Positions 21,501-33,500 of a DNA stretch of 64,000 bases are shown piece by piece. The position numbers and the translations under genes were made by a program. The stretch covers positions 16,016,501-16,080,500 of the forward strand of contig NC_079321.1 in the NCBI RefSeq assembly GCF_029931775.1, read 5' to 3'. Every line of letters starts with the position of its first letter. Position 1 is the first letter of the stretch. Under the pieces are notes generated by a model. That model ran no database searches and was not told the origin of the DNA. It worked only from the letters and a program-made list of their open reading frames with translations. The stretch is from Euleptes europaea. Taxonomy: Eukaryota; Chordata; Lepidosauria; Squamata; Sphaerodactylidae.

Positions 21501-24500
21501 AAACAAAGAAATCAAGGAGTCTAAGGGAGAAGATCACAGATCTCATAAAGAGGTGACGTGAACTGCCTTTATGATAATGTGACTATAACATTTACTTTAT
21601 TTATTTGTTTACTTGAAACATTTGTATGCTGCCTTTCCACTTGATCAGGGTCCTCAAGGCGGTGCACATAAAAACATTAAATGTTGTTTTTAATTGTTCT
21701 GATGTTTTAAAGTTATACAATAATTCAATAAAAACACAGACGACACCAGAACCAGGGAGGAGGGCCAGTCACCATTATTGGGGTGTGTGTGCTAAATGAA
21801 ACAAAAAGGTCTTCACCCACTGGCAGAAGACACCAATAGAGGGAGTCAGATGAAGGCCCCTTTCTTGAGTTGCCCCCTTCCCATCTAGCCTCACTGGGGC
21901 AATCAAAGCAGGGTCTCCGAAGAGTGAATAGGTAGGTTCAGCGTGGTGTAGTGGTTAAGAGCGGTGGTTTGGAGCGGTGGACTCTGATCTGATGAACTGG
22001 ATTTGTTTCCCCTCTCCTCCACATGAAGCCAATTGGGTGACCTTGGGCTGGTCACAGCTCTTATAGAGCTCTCTCAGCCTCACCTACCTCACAGGGTGCC
22101 TGTTGTGGGGAGGGGAAGGGAAGGTGGTTGTGAGCCGGCTTGAGTCTCCCTTAAGTGGTAGAGAAAATCGGCATATAAAAATCTTCTTCATATGGGAGAA
22201 GCCAGTCGTTAAGATATGTTGGTCCCAGGCCATACAGGTCTTGAAACGCTACATGTATGAAAAGCAAGGTAGAAGTAGTGCAATTTAATACTTTTTTCTT
22301 TTTTTTTTCTTTTTTAGGGAAGAGGTCTCTCTGAAATAAAAGATAAAGGCATAAATCAAGACCAAATACCCAAAGAAGAACTAAAAGAGGCAGAAAGCAA
22401 ACGGAAAGAAAAAGAACGTGACAAATCTAAAGATAATGAGAACAAGCAGAAAAATCCCGAGAAAGACCCTTCTAAAGAAGGTGAAAAACATGAAAGGGAA
22501 AGAACCAAGAACAGAATGTCCAAACAGGGAAGAGAGGCAGAGAAGACCAGAGACAAAGAAAAAGGAGAAGGGGAGCAAGAGAAAGAACCAGAACGCACTA
22601 AAGGAAGGGACAAAGAAAGGAAACACGAGCGAGGAAGAGAGCAAGACAGATCCAGAGAAAAAGACAAAGAGAGAGGCAAAGAGAAAGACAAGGAGAAAGA
22701 ACATGAGAAGGAAAGAGAAAGGGGAAAGGACAGGGAAAGAGAAAAACGAAGAGAGAGGGGCAAAGAAGCAGAGCAGGCACGAGAACATGGAAAGGACAAA
22801 GGAGAGAAAAAGGTAAAGTATTTTTATTGGAACATTCTGAACTAGTGGTTGATGGCAACTGCAATTGGCAGATCTGTTTCAACAGTGAACTGGGTTTCAA
22901 AACTTAGCAGCTAAAAGGACTGAGCAGCTAGACAAACAGCTTTGTTTTATGATTGCTGCAATAGGAGGTCTCAGTGTACCGTAAGGACTGAAACGGAGCT
23001 GGGTACCGTATTTTTCGCTCCATAAGACGCACCTGACCATAAGCCAGACCTAGTTTTTAGAGGAGGAAAACAAGTTTTTAGAGGAGGCTTTAAAGCAGAG
23101 TCCCTGGAAGCCGGGCGGGGGGTCTTGAAAGTTCTCCATGCTGCCATCCCAGGCAGCGCAGAGCACTTTCAAGACCCCCCCCTCCGCCCGGCTTCTAGGG
23201 ACTCCCTGGAAGCCCGGCGGGGGGGGGGGTGTCTTGAAACTCCTCCGCGCTGCCATCCCAGGCAGCACAGAGCACTTTCAAGACCCCCCCCCCCAGCTTC
23301 CAGGGAGTCCTGGGATGGCAGCATGGAGAACTTTCAAGTCCCCCCGCCCGGCTTCCAGGGACTCCCTGGAAGTTGGGCGGGGGGCGGGTATTTAAACTGC
23401 TCTGCGCTGCCAGGCACCGCAGAGCAGTTTAACCTCCACACACACACCCGCTTCCCGGGTGCCCGCCCAACAGCTGAGCCTCGGGACCGGGAAGCGCGGG
23501 GGGAGGGGGGAGGTTAAACTGCTTTGCGCTACCTAGGCAGCTTTGCCCTTCTCCCCGGGGCCGGATTCACACACATTCGCTCCATAAGACGCACAGACAT
23601 TTCCCCTCACTTTTGGGGAGGAAAAAAGTGCAACTTATGGAGCGAAAAATACGGTATATGCTGCTAGGATTCTGCTTTGAGAGAAGCAACATTCTCTGAC
23701 CTGAATAAATTAACTTATTCACATTCGCCTCCGCTGGATTATTTTGCAAAATGTATTCTGCATCAGTAGAGCTGGGCAGCGCACTGAATTCACCCACTAC
23801 TGCTGTGGCTCCTCCTCAGCATCTTCTGGCATCTGAGAACCTGCCATAGCAGAACTTGGGTTCTTTTCCAAACCAAAATTAATTGCCTCTTTAAAAAACA
23901 AAAAAACCCTCCCCACTCTTGCATTCTTTGAGCGGAAGTGGCTTAGTCGATTCAGATCATGCAGATACCCACTGCCCAGTGGATTATGAAACTGTGAGCA
24001 TTGCAGTGAGCGGAGGAAACTGGGGGAAGTGTTCTGTGTGGATGCCTTGTGTTCTGCTCCCGAGAGCACCATGATGTTTGATGAAAGATGGTTGGAACAA
24101 AACCCTGGGAGCAAAGTTACAAACAATCCCCACTGAGATGATGAGAGGGAGGGCACCATGGCCATCTTCTGGGCATGGAGTAGGGGTCACTGGGAGTGTG
24201 GGGGAGGGAGGTAGTTGTGAATTTCCAGCATTGTTCAGGGGGTTGGACTAGATGACTCTGGTGGCCCCTTCCAACTCTGTGATTCTATGACTGAGATGTA
24301 GCCAAGGGGATCATCTCCTCCCTAGTCCTTACATTAACGATTCAGGATATAAGTTGCGAGTGTTGCCCCAGGTACAAGCTCGGTATAAGCTGCATTAGAT
24401 AGCATTGGCTAGGGAGTGATTAATTTCCCTAGAAAATGTTTAATAAAAAACATAAATTCAATGTTCCAGAATAAAGCAATGTTTTTCTTCTCTGTAGTCC

Positions 24501-27500
24501 GCAGGATCCGAGGACAGCATAATGAGAAAAATGGAAGAAAGATCGATAAAAGATAAGGCTGAGCCAGATCAAGAAGTAAGTCACAGAAAATGTTTTTTTG
24601 CAAGAACTGTAATGGAAATCTCTCATTTTTAGGCTCCCCAAAGAAGTGACAGTTAACATGAACAAGAACGTTTGTGTCCTTAAAATATTACGTCTCTGTG
24701 CCATCCCGGTATCTTCAGTGGACTTAAAGGGCTCCGACTCTGCTTAGGATGGTACTGGGAAAGAAGAAGAAGAGTTAATTTTTATATGCCAACTTTCTCT
24801 CCCACTTAAGGGAGAATCAAACGGGCTTACAATCACCTTCCCTTCCCCTCCCCACAACAGACACCCTGTGAGGTAGGTGATACTGAGAGAGCTCTAAGAG
24901 AACTGTGACTAGCCCAAGGTCACCCAGCTGGCTTCATGTGTAGGAGTGGGGAAACCAACCCGGTTCACCAGATTAGCATTCTCCGCTCATGTGGAGGAGT
25001 GGGGAATCAAACCCGGTTCTCCAGATCAGAGTCCCACTCTCCAAACTATCGCTCTTAACCACTACACCACAATTATGACTACAAGTTTTCATGGTCAAAA
25101 CTTAGAGGAGGGTCAGGAAAATAAGGTTGTCTTCTCAAGAGTGAAAGAAATCACCTCTGTATCTGGGGTATTCATGCTGTAGCTAGAGAGTAGAAGAGGC
25201 CACCACCTCGCAAGGCGGCCTCTTCCACTTTTGAACAGCTCTTAGCATTAGGGAGGGTCTCCTAATATTTAGTAAAAATCTGTTTTGTAATTTCTGCCCA
25301 TCAGTCCTAGTCCTCTCTGCTGGGGCAAGAAAGGCCCTATGAACAGTACCCCGAATAAATCTGTGCAGTCTTCTACATGACAGTCCTCCAGATAGTTAAA
25401 GACAGCAATCATGGCTTCCCTTAGTCTTCTCTGGGCTAAACTTGCCCAGCCTTTTTACCCTCCTCATAGGGCTTAGCTTGTAGACCCCTCATCCTCCTGG
25501 TCTCTCTCTTGTGGACATGATCTAATTTGTCAACACCCTTCTTTAAATGAGGTACCCAGAATGGGTCACGGTGCTCCAGATGCGGCCTCATTGTTGCAGA
25601 ACAGAGCGCAACTATTACTTCCTGTGATCTATACACTATGTTTCTGGTAATACAGCCCAAGACTGCATTTCCTTTTTTTAGCAGCTGCATCACATTGGAG
25701 GGGGGGGGGGCTCATGTTAAGCTAGTAATCAAGTCAGACACCTAAATCCTTTTCAGATCTATTGCTGCCATGCCTCCCCTATCCTATACTTGTGCCTTGC
25801 GTTGAAAGGTGGCTAATCAACGTTTTAAATCAAATAAACAAACAAACAATGCATTACCTTGTAGATTCTGACAGACCAGCCATTTAATAACCTGCTCTAG
25901 AATTATACCAGATATTGATGTCAAATTGACTGTTTCGTAGTTTCCCAGGTCCACCCACCTTTTTTGAAGATCAGGACAACTTTCGCTCAGTCTTCCAGCA
26001 CCTCACCTGTTCTCCCCGAATTCTCAGTGATCAGAACCAGAAGCTCCAAAATGCCACCCACGAGCTTCCTCAGTACCCTGGCATGTAATCCATCTGGCCC
26101 TGGAGGCGTGAACTTAGTTTAAAAACACCTGGCTATTTCAAATACCTCCTTGCCTATCTTTGACTGGAAGTCACTCCTCATATCATTTGTTCTGCTTTTC
26201 TCCGGTTGGACACAATTCCTGTATGGGAAGGTCCAGAGTTCTTCACATTCCATTTTTTCACCCTCAATTTTCTTCCCCCTCCCTCCAAGTTTATAGGCTT
26301 TTGTATTTGGATATCAATTGTAGCACAGTTGGAACACCATCATAGTTATAACTTCTGCTTGTTATTTAGTGCACAGTTGAGGAAAGAGACACAGAAGGGG
26401 TTCTAGATAAAATGTCTATCCCTATATTGTGGCTAGCATGACCAGAGGCAAAGGAGAGCAGGGCTTCGGTATCTTCAGTAGTGACATAGGCCGTGGATTG
26501 CAGCAGCAGATACAACTTTTCCCATCTCTGGTTTTTGTAGGTTATCCGGGCTGTGTGACCGTGGTCTTGGTATTTTCTTTCCTGACGTTTCGCCAGCAGC
26601 TGTGGCAGGCATCTTCAGAGGAGTAACACTGAAGGACAGTGTCTCTGTCCTTCAGTGTTACTCCTCTGAAGATGCCTGCCACAGCTGCTGGCGAAACGTC
26701 AGGAAAGAAAATACCAAGACCACGGTCACACAGCCCAGATAACCTACAAGAACTAATGAATTCTGACCGTGAAAGCCTTCAACAATATTTTCCCATCTCT
26801 GTTCTTCACAATTGTTACACATACCAGAGTCTTTCTTCCTTTGCCTGTAGTGACCTGAACTATACGTCCTCTCTGGCTTTGAGCTGCTCCTGTTTGTTTC
26901 CTCTTTGTGAGACCCAGTGTGGTGTAGTGGTTAAGAGCAGTGGTTTGGAGCAGTGGACTCTGATCTGAGAACCGGGTTTGATTCCCCACTCCTCCACATG
27001 AGCGGCGGAGGCTAATCTGGTGAACTGGGATTTTCCCCACTCCTACACATGAAGCCAACTGGGTGACCTTTGGGCAAGTTACAGTTCTATTAAGAGCTCT
27101 CTCAGCCCCACCTATCTCACAGGGTGTCTGTTGTGGGGAGGGGAAGGGAAGGTGATTGTAAGCCAGTTTAAGTCTCCCTTAAGAGGAAGAGAAAGTTGGC
27201 ATATAAAAACCAACTCTTCTTCTTCTTCCTCCCCAGAAAAGGGGTAGGTGTGCGCCCACTCTCATCTTTCTCAGCCACTTCAGAACCACAAGTTGGTGGA
27301 AAGGAATGGCTCTTCCCCTTCCTCTCATGAAGTGGAGGAGTCACTGCATGTGTGTTCTTACTGTGGGGCTAACATAATGCTGGTAGTTGTGCCTCACGCA
27401 CGTCGTGTTCGTTGCGCAACGTGCGCCTCTTTGAAAACTCTACTCTTCCATGACTGTTGCTCACCACTGTGCGTTGCACCAAGAAAAGAAAATTAGTCAA

Positions 27501-30500
27501 AGCGGCTTTTTCCCCATTATCGCTTGCTTTTTCTTTGTCTTTGCAAGAGTGAAAGCTCAGCAAGGTTATCCAAGCAACATTTAACAAAGGGAGCACGACA
27601 TCGATCCAGAACTGGCAGTGAAGGTAACCAAAGAGTTTTTTCCCCTGTTTGTTATTCCCTGAGGATTTATAAGGGTAAATTTGTTTAAGTGGCTTAAAGT
27701 AGTACGAAGGACTCATCTGACTTGTAAATTCTTTCACGTCAGGGCGAAAGGAGTCTAGTAAAAGTGTATCTAGTGGTGCATTTGACAGAACGTCTAGCAT
27801 ATTAAGAGAGGCAGTTGAGACAGTGATTGGAGTACAAGAGCCAGGTAAGAAACAGCGAGGCACTCTTCCTGGGTCTTTCAGTGCTAAATGGGCATCCCTA
27901 TTTATAATCAGCAATATAACTGCCATTTAAAAAAAAAATATCCAGCCTTTCTGATTTTACTTTAACGTAGCTTACAGGACGTGTTGAAAGAACCAATAGA
28001 ACAATGTTTTTTTGATGGGGAATAAACAATACTTTCCCTCTGCTTTATTGCTGTTTTAGTTTTACATTTATGCACCTTTCCATATCAGATTAATCAAAAG
28101 ATCCTTTCCTTATCTGAGAATCAGATAGACTGCAATGCAATCCTAAATAGAGTTACACCCTTCTAAGCCCACTGAAGTTAGTCCTTTGGAGTGCATTGTT
28201 GGTATCGTCTAGTGACTGAGCTGCTAATCGAAAGTGCCAAGCTTCGGTCTCATCGGGATTATGAACTCTCTCGGACAAGTTACCCCCCTCTTAGCCTTGT
28301 GCCCCCATCTGTGTTGAGAAGAATACCACGCTTTTCAGGGTAGTCATAGAGCCCTCTAGAAAACGTTACGTGATCTTTACTGGCACAGGATTCATCAGCC
28401 TTGTCGGGGCCAAATCATCAGGATCGGTTTGCCCGCTTATACTTATTGTTTGACAACCCTTCGCCTTTCTAGAGCCTTCTGTTTAGACTGAATGCTAACC
28501 CCTCTATGGTTATGCAAGGCAGAATTTTGAATATACCAGAAAGGACCTGTCCTTGCCCTTCTGGCTCTATTGATTCACTAGCTCATGCCCTTTTGGAATG
28601 CCGCTTTTATGAGGAACTTAGATCACGTTATATCTTTCCCCTTTTAATATATAAATCTAACGCCTCTGTTTCCGATATAATGCCTTTTTATTAAGTGACA
28701 GGGATCCCAAGGCTACATTGTCAGTGGCAAGATTTATTTCAGTCCTTATATTCCTCAAACATTAGATATAAAATTATGCTGCTCAAGATCAATGGATCAA
28801 GGAGCTTCTAAGGGATAAAAGGAAAGAAAATCATCAGGATTCCCAACATGCAAGGGTTCTTCCCTCCTGTCTGTTGTTGGAGAACCATGATATCCATGGC
28901 TCCTGGTGGGAAGTTTCTAGCTCCAATCCTGAATTTGTGCTCCCATCTCTGATAATGGGGGGGGGGGGAGTTTAAAGAGAACATGTAGGAGTTTAAGCAA
29001 AGACTCATCCTTCCAAGTCAATGGGCTTAGAAGGGTGTAACTATTTAGAGTAGCACTGTAAGCCAGGTATTTTCATTGTGCTTCTTGAATTCCCTGAATC
29101 TTTGAGATGTGTGTTTGAGAATGTCTCGTCTTCAGAGGTGCAACATGTAATCTGTCTTAAACAGTGAATTCTTAGGGACAATGTTCTGTTGTAGATACCT
29201 TTTTATTCTTACGTGAACCTCCCTCTGAATCAGACCACTAGTCTTTTGATGACAATATTGTCTACTCTGACTCTCAGCCTTTCACATGGCTTCATATCTG
29301 ATTCTTTTAACCAGAGATGATGGGGGTTGAGTTTGGGACCTCATGCATGAAAAGCAGATGCTGTACTGCAGAGTCACGGCCCCGCCCTTAAGAACAGTCT
29401 TCCATTCACTTCTGCTGGCCCTTTTAAAAATGTCTGGCTTCCCCTTCCTGTTTCTGCTTCCCGGCTACCACACTGAGGCAAAAGACCTAGCCTGCTACTG
29501 CTACTAGTGGCTTCCTACTGTATGAGTTCTTTAAATTTGGAATAGCAGAAGCCAGTAGCATTGCAGCTTAATTTGTGGATGAAAAATTGGCAGCTGATTT
29601 GCCTGGGAAAGCAGACCAAAAATTTTAGAAATGTGAAAAAGGCACTTTCTTTGGTCGTTTTCGTTCGTGTTTTGTTTGCCCTTTTTATTAACCTTTTTTC
29701 TTTGCAGTTGACAATTCTCAGTTCAGAAGTGTACGGTTTTTCCTTAAATTCCCCCCTCCCCCATTCTAATGCCTTCCTGGGAGTAACCCTGTGTGTGCCC
29801 TCCCTGATGTTGCATGCAATGTGGTTGACTCCTTGCATTTTCCTACTCTCCTCTCCACTGCACTTACCTAGTGGGAAACCCCCCACCCCCAATAAAAAAT
29901 GTGTTTCTACCCTTTAGCAGTCCTGTGACACTATCAGTAACAAGTAAGGGTATTCCTGCCCCTGCCTAACATACAAACACTGGGATAGCTAATTCATTTA
30001 TAAATTTCTCCTAGATCTGAAGAGTAATCAACATGTCTTTATGTTTGCAGGTGAATCAGCCAGCGATGCAGGTAAAATTAATACTGCATTTTAACATGAA
30101 CCAGCATGTCTTTGCAGTTATGTGGAACTTGGAGACAGGGTTGTTTTGCATTCAGCTTGGTAGTTCATTGTGAATCTAATTTCTCTTAAAGTTAAAATTT
30201 GATAAAGGCCGTAAGAGTGGTAAAAGGGAGAGGATTCACAGATCGCCCTTGGTTTTGTACTGAATTCAAATAAATACAGTTTTTAGAGTATTATGGGGGG
30301 GATCATTGGGGATGGGAGAGGAGGGTGATCTCTTTCAGTAGGATTTGAAGAGAAGTGCTAAATGAAGCTTTCGGAACAGCGTGTAACAGAATCGTTTCAT
30401 TTAATAGAAGGAGACGCTGTGAATGCCGCTGCCCCTGAGAAAATGGTGATGGCTGAGAATGGTGAATTTACTAATGAGCCTCCTCCTCAAGTCAATCTAA

Positions 30501-33500
30501 GGTCTGTTTGTGTATCCTCCATTACTTCTGTCTTTTAAATGCATATTAACTAAAGGGAGAGACACGAAGATGGCGTCTTGAGCAGATATCTGGGCATGCT
30601 GCTCTGGCCCTACTGTTTATTTTGCAGTTTTAAGATAAATATTTCTTCTGAGCACTGAGTATTGATAAGGCACAGCTGGTGTGTATTTTAAATTCAAAGA
30701 TGCAAGGGGGAACTGCAGGCTTCCAAGTCTTTTTGTTTGTTTTTTGATACTGTTGTGTCTTTGATGCTGTTATGACAAAACCCCTGCGGTGTTTTAATTG
30801 TCAGTTTAATAGGTTGCAGAGTAACTGTCAGTTCCTGAACTGATATGCGGCCATGGGCTCTGATGCAAAGGTCATTTTTTGATACTGTTGTGCCTTTGAT
30901 ACTGTTATGACAAAACCCCTGCAGTTCTCAGTTGCTTCAAACTCAGTCACAAGTAGAATGCCTTCTTGTAAGCAATCTAAGATACGTGTCTAAGATGATA
31001 ACCATTTTCAAGTACTTGAAGGGCTGTCATATAGAGGAGGGTGCCAAGTGGTTTCCTGTTGCTCCAGAAGGTCGGACCAGAACCAGCGGGTTGAAATTAA
31101 ATCAAAAGAGTTTCCATTAGTTAGAGCGGTTCCTCAGTAGAACAGGCTTCCTCAGGAGGTGGTAAGCGCTCCTTCCCTGGAGGATTTGAAGCAGAGGCTA
31201 GATGGCCATCTGTCAGCAATGCTGATTCTATGACCTTAGGCAGATCATGAGAGGGAGGGCATCTTGGCCATCTTCTGGGCATGGAGTAGGGGTCACTGGG
31301 GTGTGTGTGCGGGGAGGTAGTTTGGAATTTCCTGCATTGTGCAGGGGGTTGGACTAGATGACCCTGGTGATCCCTTCCAACTCTATGATTCTACGATTCT
31401 TCCATTTTAACTTCTTTCTTCGCTCCTTGTTCACATTGTGCTCCCTTGCAGGAATCTGGAAGCCCTAAAGTCAGGTCAGAAGTAGCACGTGCTCTCCAAC
31501 AAACCTTTCTTCCCCCACACCATGCTCCCCCTTGTCTGGGTGGAGGGCTTCCCCATGCCCCCCTTGCTTCAGATGGGAGATCCCACTCACTTACTTCGCT
31601 GATTCTTGGGGCCTTGACACTAGTCTGTCAGGCCGCTGCCTTCTGCTCAGCCTGAGGCCCTGAAGGCCAGCTTAGCCACCACAGACACAAACTTTAATAT
31701 GGGAAAGGGAAGGTCAGAGGGTAGAAAGAAAATGTTTCCTTTCGGGCCAGCGGCACTACAGGCTGGCTCGGCACTGCACCTATACAGCAGGGCTATTCTC
31801 TCCCCATCCTTCCTCCATCAGAGAAATTAATTCCTCCAGTTTAATCCCTGCCTAGGACCAACCCTTAAAGAGGGCTGGGTACAGAAGTTGAGGGGAGACA
31901 AACTGCAAATTCTAGTTTTATTTTGTGTGATTGTTGTGCTTCATTCTGGTTCTGGTGGAGCCAATGATTGTAATGTGTAGAAGAGTAGAAAAGTAGATTT
32001 TTACGGAGTCCCACCTTAAGGAGTCTCAAATCGGCTTTCAATCACATTCACTTCCTCTCCCCACAACAGGCACCTTGTGAGGTAGGTGGGGCTGAAAGAG
32101 TTCGGAGAGAACTGTGACCGGCTCAAGGTCACCCGTAGGCTTCATGTGGAGGAGTGGGGAATCGAACTTGGTTCACCAGATGAGAGCCCACTGCTCTTGA
32201 CCACTACTTATGCTGTCTCTCAGGTGTTGTTGGACAGAACCTTCTTTTAAACCAATATCCTGGTTTTGGTATACGCGGGTCTGTTACAATGCATGTTCAA
32301 CAGAGACATTCAGGCCTGATTTTAGTTCAGGGAAAATAAAAATAAAGGGTTGATCTGATCTTGGGCTTGAGCTGCTTTTTGTTAGTAACTGAAACCATTT
32401 TTGCCTGCCTTTAGAAGATTGCCACGACCCAGCAGCGCCAGGCCCGCCCCGCCCCGGATCAAACGTCAAGAAAGCGCAGAGGTATTACTGCCAGAGAGGT
32501 ATGGACAGAATGAGAAATATTCCTCATACTGGTAAAATTTAATCTCTGCTTTTGCAAACCTAGCCCAGTTCACATTGTTCCAAAAGTTAATAATTTAGTC
32601 AAAGGGCTGTTCTCAAAATCGTCTTCTGCTCTGTGTGATATTTGCAAATGTTTGCAAGTCACAGATTAAAATCTGCGCTTTATGTAAATTCTGTTTACTT
32701 GGTAATAGAGTGAGAATTGCATCGTAACAAAGGTTAACTGGATTATCATAGTTCTCATAAGTAATTGAGGTGATGCAAAATGTGACAAGATTAAATCCGG
32801 GAATTCTACTGCAGACTTCCAAGAGAAGCTGCAAAAATCCTGTATCCATGAGAGTACTACAAAGGGATTGATCTTTCTTCATAAGGATAGAGGGCGGGAC
32901 TTCTCATGACGTGGCTAATGTGAAAACAGAGCTCTCTCAGTTTTCTAAGAATGGAGGCCAGGGGTTGTCAGACTCACATAGGTGTTGGAGATGTAAGCTG
33001 CCCAGAGCCATTTTAACACATAGGTTGATGGGTATGTCTGATTGGCATGCCGTTTTTGGTTAGAGATTATTAGACGCAATTTTTGCATTAGGATGTTCAC
33101 TGGTGCAAAGGATTTCACCATAAGAGATTAAGCTGCCACTCTTAATAGTCAATGGCGGTTTTTACTTAAGTACTGGAAGTTTAGGTTTTTTGTGACTGAT
33201 CTTTTTCTATTTCTGTGAGCTCTGAAAGTTTTCCTGTGCCGCCTCTGTACAAAGCGGGGTGCCCCCAGCCTGCTAAAGTTTCAGAACAGTTGTTCGGCAT
33301 TTTGGAAGCTGTTTTGTGCAATCCCTAGTTCCACATCTGAAGCCATGCTCTTCTTTCCTGAGCTTGTTAGAAACTGCTTACCTTCCCAAATAGTAGAGTT
33401 TTAGCTGTTTCGTTATTACATGCCTGCTTTCATGTTTTCAGGGTTATTGGAAGGTTTATTGTGGGGCTGCTCTTAGGGTTTCTAAATTTTTAATCTGTTG

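Noticed and set aside
22356-22900. Long minus-strand open frames rich in Ser/Phe/Leu
   Set aside because: They are shadows of the purine-rich TRAF3IP1 exon 5 on the other strand.
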